A stretch of DNA of 64,000 nt from JANSYA01 sp965243385 (GCA_965243385.1 CBDEUV010000002.1:2542001-2606000), one strand, 5' to 3'. Shown: positions 15,699 through 24,302, counted from the stretch's first letter. A program made the numbers and translations. Notes: generated from the letters alone by a model not told the origin.

Positions 15699-16967
15699 AT
15701 GCTCTTCTTGAAAAGAAAGATTGTTTTTTTCACTTTGTGTTTATCTTCAGGCTCGCTGAGCTCCTGTATAGATCCCTATTGCCATCCGAGTGATCCGACC
15801 TGCAACCCGATTGCGATCTTATTGTACGATAGCTCTCTCGCGAAGGCAGTTTGCGGCGTTGGTTATCTGGAAGCGATCCAGCCATCATTTTCGACGGCTT
15901 TCCTGAACGAACTAATGACTCAGGCGGCGTCGGGCAGCACCGGCACTCCGACTTCCGACACGACTACGCTGAACGCTGTCGGGGGCGGCGCCGGCGACTG
16001 GATCGGCGGAGTCCTCGCGCCAAATGGAAGAATTTACGGCATTCCGCACAGTAACACGAACGTTCTGATCATTGATCCGGAAACAAATACAGCCGACACG
16101 ACAACGATCACCGGAGTCGGCGGCGGAGCGGCAGATTGGCTCGGAGGAGTCCTTGCCCCCAATGGAAGAATCTACGGCATTCCGCACAGTAACACGAACG
16201 TGCTGATCATTGATCCGGAAACAAATACGGCCAACACGACAACGATCACCGGCGTAGGCGGCGGAACTACCGATTGGTCCGGCGGAGTCCTTGCCGCCAA
16301 CGGCAAAATCTACGCCATTCCTCACAATAGCACGAGCGTGCTGATAATCGATCCGGTAACGAATACCGCCGACACAACCACTATCACCGGCGTCGGCGGC
16401 GGAGCCGCAAAATGGTCCGGCGGGGTACTTGCGCCTAACGGAAAAATCTACGGCATACCTTATAATAATGCGAACGTGCTGATTATCGACCCGGTGACCA
16501 ACACCGCCGACACAACCACCATCAGCGGCGTCGGCGGCGGCGCCACGGACTGGTACGGCGGCGTGCTGGCGCCAAATGGAAAAATCTACGGCATGCCGCA
16601 CACCAATACGAGCGTGCTGATTGTCGACCCGGCAACGAACACCGCCGACACCACTACGATCAGCGGCGTGGGGGGCGGCGGCACGGATTGGATCGGCGGA
16701 GTCCTCGCGCCCGACGGAAAGATCTACGGCATACCCCACGGCAATACAGGCGTGTTGATCATCGACCCGGCGACGAACACGGCGGAGACGACGACGCTGG
16801 CCGGCGTTGGAGGCGGCACCGGCGACTGGGACGGCGGGGTTCTTGCGCAAAACGGAAAAATCTACGGCATCCCGCATGCAAACGCGAATGGTCTGATTAT
16901 CGACCCGCGGGCCGCAGGAAGCTTTTGTGATTCCGTGCGATTGTCAGGTTACTTGAACAAGCTGTGA
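15699..16967 (+). CDS. Seven-repeat (beta-propeller-like) lipoprotein 1
   Basis: 422-residue exported protein. A short basic n-region and hydrophobic stretch end in GSLSSC (loose lipobox), followed by a Cys-rich CIDPYCHPSDPTC segment. From 15960 there are seven tandem 46-residue repeats (GGVLAPNGRIYGIPHSNTNVLIIDP core, read as blades), followed by a short Cys-containing tail. Seven equal repeats with a strand-turn-strand pattern strongly suggest a closed seven-bladed propeller. I have seen similar GGVLAPNGKIY repeats in proteins of algae and other bacteria, but the function is unknown; ligand or surface binding is inferred. The start is placed by alignment to the paralogue at 17203; an ATG at 15666 is in frame but lacks a signal-peptide-like extension. 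Confidence 0.75.
   Translation: MLFLKRKIVFFTLCLSSGSLSSCIDPYCHPSDPTCNPIAILLYDSSLAKAVCGVGYLEAIQPSFSTAFLNELMTQAASGSTGTPTSDTTTLNAVGGGAGDWIGGVLAPNGRIYGIPHSNTNVLIIDPETNTADTTTITGVGGGAADWLGGVLAPNGRIYGIPHSNTNVLIIDPETNTANTTTITGVGGGTTDWSGGVLAANGKIYAIPHNSTSVLIIDPVTNTADTTTITGVGGGAAKWSGGVLAPNGKIYGIPYNNANVLIIDPVTNTADTTTISGVGGGATDWYGGVLAPNGKIYGMPHTNTSVLIVDPATNTADTTTISGVGGGGTDWIGGVLAPDGKIYGIPHGNTGVLIIDPATNTAETTTLAGVGGGTGDWDGGVLAQNGKIYGIPHANANGLIIDPRAAGSFCDSVRLSGYLNKL
15960..16925 (+). repeat. Seven 138-bp coding repeats
   Basis: Exactly spaced 138-base units (46 codons each), each carrying a Gly-Gly-Val-Leu-Ala-Pro-Asn-Gly and an Ile-Ile-Asp-Pro landmark. First and last units use a Leu (TTTLNAV/TTTLAGV) where inner ones use Ile (TTTITGV), so the ends are distinguishable, as expected for closure of a fixed-size propeller. 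Confidence 0.9.
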
Positions 16968-16971
16968 GCCG

Positions 16972-17064
16972 CCGCCGAATATCGAATGCACTTCCGATCC
17001 CGGAGGCGTGAGCGAGCAGCCCGACGTCCTCCCCGCTGGAATCATCAGGACCTCCGCAATAATC
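16972..17064 (+). pseudogene. Fragment of a gpsA (early region)
   Basis: Starts five bases after the stop of the first repeat gene and reads PPNIECTSDPGG, matching PPNIEFTSDPGV of the fusion protein; 35 of 40 bases match 13242-13281. The following residues (DVLPAGIIRTSAIIL) can be read as a degraded version of the Rossmann strand. It corresponds to an earlier part of GpsA than the piece at 15325, although it lies downstream of it, so the two pieces come from separate copies or a rearranged one. Confidence 0.55.
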
Positions 17065-17202
17065 CTTCTATCTGGATCCAATCATTGGATTAAAATTAAC
17101 TATATTCATACACTATTTTTTCCGGCGACCAGGCTCGTGCACGAAATGGCAACCGGGGCGCAGCTCGAAGGCGACTGGTCTGATGAGACCTGAAAATAGA
17201 AA

Positions 17203-18477
17203 ATGAATATGTTATCTTTGAATAGAAAACTACTCTGGCTGGTTTTGGGCCTGTCCTCCGGCTCGCTGAACTCCTGCATATACCCGTATTGTCACCCGAG
17301 TGATCCGAGCTGCCACCCGCCAGCGATCCTGCTCTATTACGCCCCGCTTGCGAACGCATTTTGCGGAGTCAGCTATTTTGAGGCTATCCAGACGTCCTTC
17401 TCGGCCGCGTTCCTGAACGAACTGACATCCCAATCGGCTCCGGGCAGCACCGGCACTCCGACGTCCGACACGACCACGCTGAACGCCGTCGGCGGCGGCG
17501 CCAGTGATTGGATCGGCGGAGTGCTGGCGCCCAACGGAAAGATCTACGGCATACCCAGTAGCAACACGAATGTGTTGATCATCGATCCGGCGACGAATAC
17601 AACCGACACGACCACCATCGCCGGCGTCGGAAGCGGAACTTCGGATTGGATCGGCGGAGTGCTGGCGCCCAACGGAAGAATCTACGGCATACCCGGTAAC
17701 AATACGAATGTGCTGATCATCGATCCGGAAACGAATACGGCCAATACGACAACGATCACCGGCGTAGGCGGCGGCACATCGGACTGGGCCGGCGGGGTCC
17801 TCGCGCCCAACGGAAGAATCTACGGCATCCCGTTCAGTAACACAAACGTGCTGATCATCGATCCGGCGACCAACACCGCCGACACCACTACCATCACCGG
17901 CGTTGGCGGTGGAGCCGCAAAATGGTCCGGCGGGGTCCTTGCGCCCAACGGAAAAATCTACGGCATCCCGTTTACTGACACAAACGTGCTGATCATCGAT
18001 CCGGTGACCAACACCGCCGACACCACCACCATCGCCGGCGTCGGGAGTGGAGCATCGGACTGGTCCGGCGGGGTCCTTGCGCCCAACGGAAAAATCTACG
18101 GCATCCCTTATAATAACACAAACGTGCTGATCATTGATCCGGTGACCAACACCGCCGACACCACCACCATCACCGGCGTCGGCGGAGGAACCACGGATTG
18201 GATCGGCGGCGTGCTGGCGCCTGACGGAAAGATCTACGGCATGCCGCACATGAATACGAACGCGCTGATCATTGACCCGGCGACCAACACCGCGGAGACG
18301 ACGACGCTGGCCGCCGTTGGGGGCGGCACCGGCGACTGGGACGGCGGGGTACTTGCGCAAAACGGAAAAATCTACGGCATCCCGCATGCAAACGCGAACG
18401 GCCTGATTATCGACCCGCGGGCCGCAGGAAGCTTTTGTGATTCCGTGGTTCTGTCGGGGTACTTGAACAAATTCTGA
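17203..18477 (+). CDS. Seven-repeat (beta-propeller-like) lipoprotein 2
   Basis: 424-residue tandem paralogue of the gene at 15699, alignable end to end. The signal region ends GSLNSC, followed by CIYPYCHPSDPSC, then seven 46-residue repeats (17470-18435) and the same tail, AAGSFCDSV..LSGYLNK. Variation is concentrated at the residues just after IYGIP (SSNTN, GNNTN, FSNTN, FTDTN, YNNTN, HMNTN) and at GVGGGxxDW. In a propeller these would line one face, consistent with a binding surface. No Shine-Dalgarno is evident. Function unknown. The duplication unit seems to include a gpsA relic. Confidence 0.75.
   Translation: MNMLSLNRKLLWLVLGLSSGSLNSCIYPYCHPSDPSCHPPAILLYYAPLANAFCGVSYFEAIQTSFSAAFLNELTSQSAPGSTGTPTSDTTTLNAVGGGASDWIGGVLAPNGKIYGIPSSNTNVLIIDPATNTTDTTTIAGVGSGTSDWIGGVLAPNGRIYGIPGNNTNVLIIDPETNTANTTTITGVGGGTSDWAGGVLAPNGRIYGIPFSNTNVLIIDPATNTADTTTITGVGGGAAKWSGGVLAPNGKIYGIPFTDTNVLIIDPVTNTADTTTIAGVGSGASDWSGGVLAPNGKIYGIPYNNTNVLIIDPVTNTADTTTITGVGGGTTDWIGGVLAPDGKIYGMPHMNTNALIIDPATNTAETTTLAAVGGGTGDWDGGVLAQNGKIYGIPHANANGLIIDPRAAGSFCDSVVLSGYLNKF
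17470..18435 (+). repeat. Seven 138-bp coding repeats (second gene)
   Basis: Same 138-base period and count as in the first gene, and the same 42-base distance from the last repeat to the stop codon. Equal repeat number in both paralogues indicates a structural constraint rather than free expansion and contraction. Confidence 0.9.
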
Positions 18478-18549
18478 GGCGCCGCCGGAATTGCAGCCAG
18501 AGCCTCCCGGTCGCTCGCCGACCGGCGCGAGAATGCCGTAATTGACGGT

Positions 18550-20100
18550 GTGACCGCAGCGTACCGCATTCAGAGAAACGATTTCAAGAATTTCAACAGC
18601 CATCGCGTATTCGTGCGCCGCGAAGGCACGCCGCGCGCCGACGGCGAATTCGTATTGTACTGGATGCAGATCCATCGCCGCTTGCATTCGAATTTCGCAT
18701 TAGATTATGCGATCGGACACGCGAACCGGCTGGGCAAACCGCTGTTGATCGTCGAAGCCCTGCGCTGCGGTTATCCATGGGCCAGCGACCGCGTGCATGC
18801 TTTTCTGATGCAGGGTATGCGCGAACATCTCACGGTCGCGCGCAGACGCGGGTTGAACTACTACGCCTTTTTGGAAGACGACGACCACAGCGGCCAGGGC
18901 ATGCTGGAACAACTGGCGAAGCGCGCCTGCCTGATCGTTTCGGACGAATTCCCCGCCTATATTATTCCCGCCCACAATCGCGCGCTGACGGAAAAGCTGG
19001 TCCGAAATCGCGAATGCGACATTCCGTTTGTTACGATCGACGCGAACGGCATCATTCCCATGCAGGCGACCGACAAAGCGCCGTACTCGGCGTACGTCTT
19101 TCGCAACAATTTGCAGAAGCTCTTTTTAGAAGCCTGGCGCCACGCACCGCTCAAGGATCCGCTGAAGAAATTGCGTAATCGGACGCAGATACAATTCCCC
19201 GACGATTTCACCCGACCTTATCCCCGGGCGGACGCTCTTTTACGCGACGAGAAAAGCATGCGCACATTTATCGCGGGCCTGCCGATCGATCACTCGATAA
19301 CCGCGCTGGACGATCTACCCGGCACCCACGCCGCGGCTCTCGATCGCCTGCGGCGTTTCGCTGAACGCAAGCTCACGCAGTACAGCGAAAAACGTAACGA
19401 CCCCGACGCGGCCGCGACCAGCGGGCTGAGCCCCTATCTGCATTTCGGCAAAGTCTCCGGCTTCGAAGTGACTGCGGCGGCTTTCGCGCGGCAACCCCGC
19501 GAATGGAGCGTCGAGAATCTGGCATACAATAAAGGCTCGAAAGGCTTCTTCAGCGCGAACGGCGGACTCGAATGCGTCGACGATTTTCTGGACGAAGCGA
19601 TCACCTGGCGTGAAACCGGCTATCATTTCTGTCATCATACACCCGCCTACGATCGCTTCGAATCGCTGCCGGACTGGGCCCGCGATACATTAAAGCAACA
19701 CGCGAAAGATCCCCGCGAGCATCTGTATACGCTCGAACAACTGCGGGCCGGTGAAACTCATGACGAAATCTGGAACGCGGCGCAGCGCCAGCTTGTTGAA
19801 ACCGGAATCATTCATAATTATCTTCGTATGCTCTGGGGCAAAAAGATTCTGGAATGGACCGCGAGCCCGGAGCAGGCGCTGGAGTATTTGATCGAAATCA
19901 ATAATCGTTACAGCATCGACGGCCGCGATCCCAATAGCTATTCCGGCATCTTCTGGATTCTGGGCCGCTTCGACCGGCCCTGGCAGGAACGGCCGATCTT
20001 CGGCAAGATTCGTTTCATGAGCAGCGACCAGGCCCGCAAAAAAATCGCGATGACCGCGTACCTCGAAAAATTCGGCGGCGAACAGCGGCTCTTCGCCTGA
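18550..20100 (+). CDS. Class II CPD photolyase-like protein
   Basis: 516-residue flavoprotein that would repair cyclobutane pyrimidine dimers with blue light. The N-terminal Rossmann antenna domain spans ~1-170 (FVLYWMQIHRRLHSNFALDY). The FAD domain has class II hallmarks: LSPYLHFGKVS, TWRETGYHFCHH, LRMLWGKKILEW, RYSIDGRDPNSYSGIFWILG and the terminal FGKIRFM. The start is GTG with no clear Shine-Dalgarno; no better in-frame start was found. It is likely an independent unit ending before the fdx promoter. A cryptochrome-like signalling role cannot be excluded, but the repair-type residues look intact. Confidence 0.85.
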   Translation: MTAAYRIQRNDFKNFNSHRVFVRREGTPRADGEFVLYWMQIHRRLHSNFALDYAIGHANRLGKPLLIVEALRCGYPWASDRVHAFLMQGMREHLTVARRRGLNYYAFLEDDDHSGQGMLEQLAKRACLIVSDEFPAYIIPAHNRALTEKLVRNRECDIPFVTIDANGIIPMQATDKAPYSAYVFRNNLQKLFLEAWRHAPLKDPLKKLRNRTQIQFPDDFTRPYPRADALLRDEKSMRTFIAGLPIDHSITALDDLPGTHAAALDRLRRFAERKLTQYSEKRNDPDAAATSGLSPYLHFGKVSGFEVTAAAFARQPREWSVENLAYNKGSKGFFSANGGLECVDDFLDEAITWRETGYHFCHHTPAYDRFESLPDWARDTLKQHAKDPREHLYTLEQLRAGETHDEIWNAAQRQLVETGIIHNYLRMLWGKKILEWTASPEQALEYLIEINNRYSIDGRDPNSYSGIFWILGRFDRPWQERPIFGKIRFMSSDQARKKIAMTAYLEKFGGEQRLFA

Positions 20101-20163
20101 TCGCCCGAACGAATCCCGAAACAAAAATCAGCGCGAAAAGCCCGCTCCCTTATCACGACGAAC

Positions 20164-20192
20164 TTGACAGCGCGCATTCCGCCGAATTATCT
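20164..20192 (+). promoter_or_regulatory. Sigma70 promoter for fdx, near-leaderless
   Basis: TTGACA (20164-20169), a 17-base spacer and TTATCT (20187-20192). The ferredoxin ATG starts ten bases after the last base of the -10 hexamer, so transcription should start one to three bases before the ATG. No Shine-Dalgarno is possible on such an mRNA. Confidence 0.65.
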
Positions 20193-20201
20193 GGGTCGCC
20201 T

Positions 20202-20432
20202 ATGGCGGATAAGAACTCGAAACAACCCGAAAACGCCCCCGGCAAATGGTACGTCGATACCACCTGCGTGCCCTGCCACGCCTGCGTCGACGAAGCGCCG
20301 AACCTGCTGAAGTACAGCGACGACGAAGACTACGTCTATTTCCATCGCCAGCCCGAAAACGCCGAAGAAGAAAAAGCCGCCGAGTTCGCAATGCAGGCCT
20401 GCCCCACCGAAGCGATCGGGGATGACGGCTAG
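20202..20432 (+). CDS. Small [4Fe-4S] ferredoxin
   Basis: 76-residue single-cluster ferredoxin. The motif is CVPCHAC (CxxCxxC) with the fourth ligand in ACPTEAIG, and ~40 acidic residues of linker between. It is an electron carrier in the cytosol. The ATG lies right behind a good promoter, implying a leaderless transcript. The UAG stop overlaps the first hairpin of the downstream array. Possible electron partners are not encoded nearby; the adjacent photolyase needs reduced FAD, but a link is speculative. Confidence 0.88.
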   Translation: MADKNSKQPENAPGKWYVDTTCVPCHACVDEAPNLLKYSDDEDYVYFHRQPENAEEEKAAEFAMQACPTEAIGDDG

Positions 20433-20672
20433 CATCGTCGAAGACGATGCGCACGTCCGCCGCAGGCGGACAAAAGTAGCGCTTGCGCTACGCAACTCTG
20501 CCGCAGGCAGAGCAAAGATTCGTCGAAGACGATGCGCACCTCTGCCGAAGGCAGACAAGAAGTAGCACCACAAACTCCTGATTGATTCGACGATCGCGTC
20601 GCTCCTCGCAACTCTGCCGCAGGCAGAGCAAAGATTCGTCGAAGACGATGCGCACGTCCGGCGAATGCTCGC
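20432..20672. repeat. Mosaic array of short triloop hairpins
   Basis: About ten short inverted repeats in 240 bases between two convergent genes. Stems with GAA or GCA triloops lie at 20432-20450 (8 bp), 20455-20471 (7 bp), 20496-20512 (7 bp), 20520-20532 (5 bp), 20541-20555 (6 bp), 20612-20628 (7 bp) and 20636-20648 (5 bp). A 16-base palindrome sits at 20476-20491, and two 5-bp stems near 20588-20601 and 20659-20672. A 49-base unit is repeated exactly at 20491-20539 and 20607-20655, and 25 bases at 20435-20459 recur at 20636-20660. There is no spacer regularity (not CRISPR) and no U-tract. It may be a REP-like element, an RNA-stabilising end, or a convergent-gene insulator. Confidence 0.8.
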
Positions 20673-20679
20673 CACAAAC

Positions 20680-21162
20680 TCAGCCTCGCCATAACTCCTG
20701 CGAGCGCAGCAAATCCACCATCGTCAAATCGGCGACAATCCTGCGGCGCTCGTCGAGCACCGGGATCTCTTTCAGGCGGTGTTTCAGCATACGCGCGATT
20801 ACGTCGTCGATGTGATCCGAACCCCGTGCGAAAACCGGGTCCGGATACATAAAATCCCGGGCGTGTTCGGCCGCCGCCATGCTGATCACGCTGCAGACCG
20901 GACTGTGCGCTTCCTGTTCATGATAATGAAAGAACACGTGCCGCACGACATCCCCAAGAGAAATCGTTCCGAGAATGCTTTCGTCGCCCCCGGCGACGTA
21001 AACGACGCGGGAATGGCGCCCCCGGTCGAATGCAGCCAGGATCTCGTTCATATTCGCTTCGGGAGGGACAATCGGCGGAATGACTTCGCCGGCCGGCAGG
21101 GCGTTCACGAATTCGTCGACGGTCATCGCGGAGCGCTCGCTTTTCATCCGTTTCTTGCGCAT
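20680..21162 (-). CDS. CBS-pair protein, partner of antiporter
   Basis: 160-residue soluble protein with two CBS motifs: roughly residues 20-75 (VPPEANMNEILAAFDRGRHSRVVYV, GTISLGDVVRHV) and 95-155 (YPDPVFARGSDHIDDVIARML, EIPVLDERRRIVADLTMVDLL). CBS pairs bind adenine nucleotides and gate transporters or enzymes. It starts 19 bases after the stop of the CPA2 antiporter gene on the same strand, so it is almost certainly co-transcribed and probably regulates antiport in response to nucleotide or ionic state. Its 3' end abuts the hairpin array. Confidence 0.82.
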   Translation of the reverse strand: MRKKRMKSERSAMTVDEFVNALPAGEVIPPIVPPEANMNEILAAFDRGRHSRVVYVAGGDESILGTISLGDVVRHVFFHYHEQEAHSPVCSVISMAAAEHARDFMYPDPVFARGSDHIDDVIARMLKHRLKEIPVLDERRRIVADLTMVDLLRSQELWRG

Positions 21163-21181
21163 AAAAACTCCCCCCGCTCCC

Positions 21182-22465
21182 CTATTTGATTTCGCCCGCG
21201 CGCTGCAGCGCGAATTTCGTCCCGATCGGCCCGATGATTTCGAATATGATCGAAGTTACCGTAACCACGCTCAAGACCAGAGCGCCGACCCCGGCCGCTT
21301 CCGGCAGCCCGTAGTCTTCGGCCAGACGCGAAAGATCGTTTTGCAATACGAGCGCCAGTCCGATTGCGACGCCAGCCTGAGACAGCAGGCCCGGGCCGAC
21401 ATAGAGTCGAATCTTGCGATCCAGGCCACCGGCGGTTCCGCCGAGATACCCGCCCAGGAGCTTGCCCGCCGTGCGCGAAATCAAATACACCATACCAAGC
21501 GCGCCAATGGCGGCCAGCTCTTGCAGCTGCAGATGCGCGCCGGCGAGGCAGAAGAACAGCACGTAGACCGTAGGCATAATCCGACGGAGCATCGTTCCCA
21601 CGCTTTCCCGTACGCGACGATTCTGCGTATTGGCCAGCGTGAAGCCGACCAGCATATTCGTGAGAATAAACGAGAGATGCCAGCGCACCGCGAGCCCGGT
21701 GACTACCAGAACGAAGGCGAAGAGCACCAATATGATTTCGCCCGGCGACTGGCGTATCCGCACCAGGCGGCAAAAGAGAAAGCCCGCCATCGCACCGAGA
21801 AACAGGCTGCCCAGCACTTCGAAAACGGGGGCGGCGAGGGCCGAAAAGAATGCAGTGTCCGTCGCCGCGCCGGTCAACTGCATGCGTGCGATGGCCGTGG
21901 CGAAACCGAAAACCAGAATCGCAAGACCGTCGTCGAAACCGACGACCGCGTACAGCGCGCGGGTCAGATCGCCCTTCGCATGATATTCCTGGATCACCGC
22001 CACGGTTCCCGCCGGAGCGCTGGCGGGAGCGAGCGACCCGAAGATCAAAGCGATGACGGCGTCGCCGGTGAAAGCGTAAACCGCCGCCATCACGACCAGA
22101 AAGACGCAGGCGAAAGCCACGAAGATCAATAGCGCGAGTCCACGCCCCATTTTCTGCAGCGAACTCAGACGCAGCTCGGAACCGATGGCGAAGCCCACGA
22201 AACCGAGACCGACTTCGGAAAGCAGATCCAGACGCGCAATCATTTCCACACTTAGCAGGTGTAAGACTGACGGACCAATGAGAACGCCGACAATCATATA
22301 ACCGACGATAGAGGGTAGAGACGTCCGCCTGGTCAGGCGGCCTCCATAGAATCCGATCAAGGCCATCAGCCCGACAATGACCGGCACCGAAAGCTCTAAC
22401 CAGGCCAGATCCAGCATGACCGGAACAGCGTAACGGATCCACGCATGCTCATCCATGAGAATCAT
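21182..22465 (-). CDS. CPA2-family cation:proton antiporter
   Basis: 427 residues with about 12 membrane helices and no TrkA/RCK C-terminal domain. Typical CPA2 features: GYMIVGVLIGPSVL in helix 3, an unwound SLAPASAPAGTVAVIQEY segment, and the VVGFDDGLAILVFGF double-aspartate helix that binds the exchanged cation. Na+/H+ or K+/H+ exchange for pH or salt homeostasis is inferred; ion choice cannot be read. The separate CBS protein downstream may replace the missing regulatory domain. It is divergent from glpD with a ~150-base shared upstream region. ATGs at 22465 and 22456 are both possible starts. Confidence 0.85.
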   Translation of the reverse strand: MILMDEHAWIRYAVPVMLDLAWLELSVPVIVGLMALIGFYGGRLTRRTSLPSIVGYMIVGVLIGPSVLHLLSVEMIARLDLLSEVGLGFVGFAIGSELRLSSLQKMGRGLALLIFVAFACVFLVVMAAVYAFTGDAVIALIFGSLAPASAPAGTVAVIQEYHAKGDLTRALYAVVGFDDGLAILVFGFATAIARMQLTGAATDTAFFSALAAPVFEVLGSLFLGAMAGFLFCRLVRIRQSPGEIILVLFAFVLVVTGLAVRWHLSFILTNMLVGFTLANTQNRRVRESVGTMLRRIMPTVYVLFFCLAGAHLQLQELAAIGALGMVYLISRTAGKLLGGYLGGTAGGLDRKIRLYVGPGLLSQAGVAIGLALVLQNDLSRLAEDYGLPEAAGVGALVLSVVTVTSIIFEIIGPIGTKFALQRAGEIK

Positions 22466-22559
22466 CAGTAAAATCGCGAGAGAGCGCTCAAGCGAAGGCG
22501 TAGATTACCGGCAACGCAGGTTTCGTTCAGAGCTGACCCAGATCATGGCGCACTACCGC

Positions 22560-22597
22560 GAAACGTAGTTTCATTCTCCTTTGATACGATCAGTATC
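22560..22597. promoter_or_regulatory. Two inverted repeats in glpD leader
   Basis: GAAAC-GTA-GTTTC (22560-22572) and GATAC-GATCA-GTATC (22583-22597) lie 20-60 bases before the glpD ATG, separated by ten bases. Either could be an operator for glycerol-responsive control; neither is a confident match to a named consensus. Confidence 0.35.
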
Positions 22598-22617
22598 CGC
22601 ACACGAAGGAGAGCACC

Positions 22618-24264
22618 ATGGACCGATTCATTGAAGGCGCGGACGCGAATATTGATTACGACGTCATAATCATCGGCGGCGGAATCAGCGGAGCGGCGGT
22701 GGCCCGGGAAACCGCGGCGGTCGGATTGCGCACGGCGCTGGTCGAAAAAAAGGATTTCGGCTGGGCGACAAGCGCTGCGACTTCTAAGCTGATTCACGGC
22801 GGCCTGCGTTATCTCAAGAATTTCGAACTCGGTCTGGTACGCGAATCGCTCCGGGAACGACGCATACTCGAAGACATCGCTCCCAATTTCGTATATCCCA
22901 TTCCCTTTCTCGTTCCGCACTACAGTCGCGCGGACAAATGGATGCTCGCCGCGGGCCTGACCCTGTACGACCTGCTGGCATTCGATCGCGGCTGGACGAC
23001 GCATCGTAAAAAGCGCATCGCCGGGCATCGCTCGCTTTCGGCGAAAGCCCTGCGCGAACTGGCGCCGATCGTTCCCCCGGACAAGCTCGTGGGCGGCGCT
23101 CTGTACTACGACTGCCAGAGCATCTTTCCCGAACGGCTGACTCTGGCCTTTATTAAATCCGCTGTCGACAGCGGCGCCCGGGTCGCGAACTACGCGCAGG
23201 TCGTCGATTTTGTACGCGAAGGTTCCCGCATCGCCGGAGTCCGCGTTCAGGATCTGCTGACGGACCGGACTGTGGAATTGCGCGGACGGGTAATTCTGAA
23301 CAGCGCGGGCCCCTGGGCCGACCGTCTGCTGGGACTGGGCAACGCTCAGGACCACGCGGAAGGCGGGCGCCTGCGCATGTCCGAAGGGATTCACGTCATC
23401 GTACCGAAACTCGTCGACGATCACGCGCTCGTCTTATTAACGAAGGCCGGCCGGCACTTCTTTATACTGCCCTGGCGCAATCACTCGCTGATCGGAACAA
23501 CCGACAAAGCCTACGAAGGCGATCCAGACGATTATCGAGTCACCCGCGCGAGCATCGAAGAATTCCTGGAGGAAATCAACGAAACCCTCGAAGGCGCCGA
23601 CCTGCGTTACGAAGACATCGTCTTCGCGTACGGCGGCCTGCGCCCGCTGACGGACACGCAGACCGAGAATACCTATACCTCTTCGCGGCGATACGAAATC
23701 TTCGATAACGCCGAAGGTTTGATCACCGTCGAAGGCGGTAAATATACGACGAGTCGCAACCTGGCGCGTCACGCGCTGAAACGTATTTCGAAGAAGCTGG
23801 GCATTCCGCTGCCGGATCGCCGCACGACGCGCGTACGTTCGCGCAATAGCTATCTGAGCGGCTGCGAAATCGACGACGTGGACGCCTTTCTGGCGGATCT
23901 ACAAAAACGATATCCGCAGTTTCCCGAAAACACCGTCGAGTTTCTCGGGCGAAACTACGGAACGGAAGCCGCGGCGGTTCTGCGGCTGGCGACCGAAGGC
24001 GCGCCTGAGAATCCGACGCTTGCGGAAGCGCAAAACGCAGACGGCGAAATTTTCGCGGAAGTCCTGTACGCGATTCGTTCCGAAATGGCGCGCACTCTCG
24101 AGGACATACTATTTCGCCGCACAGGCTTCGGCACCCTCGGCCTCCCGGATCAACGAACGCTGCAGGCGCTGGCCGAACTCGCCGCTCGGGAGCTGGGCTG
24201 GGATGCGAAGCGAATGCGAAGCGAGATCGAAGACGTGCGGCAGCGCTTCAGTCTGCCCGCGTGA
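22618..24264 (+). CDS. glpD: FAD-dependent glycerol-3-phosphate dehydrogenase
   Basis: 548-residue membrane-associated flavoenzyme oxidising glycerol-3-phosphate to DHAP and passing electrons to quinone. The Rossmann motif IIGGGISGAAVARE is at ~18-31, with the family signature TSKLIHGGLRYLKNFEL at ~56-72 and a conserved GGKYTT segment near residue 370. The C-terminal DAO_C-like domain is complete. AAGGAG eight bases before the ATG gives a strong ribosome site. It stands at the head of a glycerol-phosphate neighbourhood with the GlpK-like kinase (convergent) and the alkyl-DHAP-synthase-like gene. Confidence 0.92.
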   Translation: MDRFIEGADANIDYDVIIIGGGISGAAVARETAAVGLRTALVEKKDFGWATSAATSKLIHGGLRYLKNFELGLVRESLRERRILEDIAPNFVYPIPFLVPHYSRADKWMLAAGLTLYDLLAFDRGWTTHRKKRIAGHRSLSAKALRELAPIVPPDKLVGGALYYDCQSIFPERLTLAFIKSAVDSGARVANYAQVVDFVREGSRIAGVRVQDLLTDRTVELRGRVILNSAGPWADRLLGLGNAQDHAEGGRLRMSEGIHVIVPKLVDDHALVLLTKAGRHFFILPWRNHSLIGTTDKAYEGDPDDYRVTRASIEEFLEEINETLEGADLRYEDIVFAYGGLRPLTDTQTENTYTSSRRYEIFDNAEGLITVEGGKYTTSRNLARHALKRISKKLGIPLPDRRTTRVRSRNSYLSGCEIDDVDAFLADLQKRYPQFPENTVEFLGRNYGTEAAAVLRLATEGAPENPTLAEAQNADGEIFAEVLYAIRSEMARTLEDILFRRTGFGTLGLPDQRTLQALAELAARELGWDAKRMRSEIEDVRQRFSLPA

Positions 24265-24302
24265 ACGCCTGACAGAAAACGCGAAGGCGCGGCGAATCGG
24301 AA

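Noticed and set aside
15912..16877. Long minus-strand frame opposite the first propeller gene (and its equivalent at 17230-18687)
   Set aside because: It is the antisense of a regular repeat in GC-rich DNA, has no ribosome site, and its translation is low-complexity Arg/Asp/His repeats.
15960..18435. Regular 138-bp repeats as a possible CRISPR or satellite
   Set aside because: They are in-frame protein repeats with codon-position substitutions.
20432..20672. Hairpin array as CRISPR
   Set aside because: No constant repeat/spacer pattern and no cas genes nearby.
21080..22442. Long frames on both strands overlapping the antiporter gene
   Set aside because: The antiporter has clear membrane helices and family motifs; the others are Arg-rich shadows.
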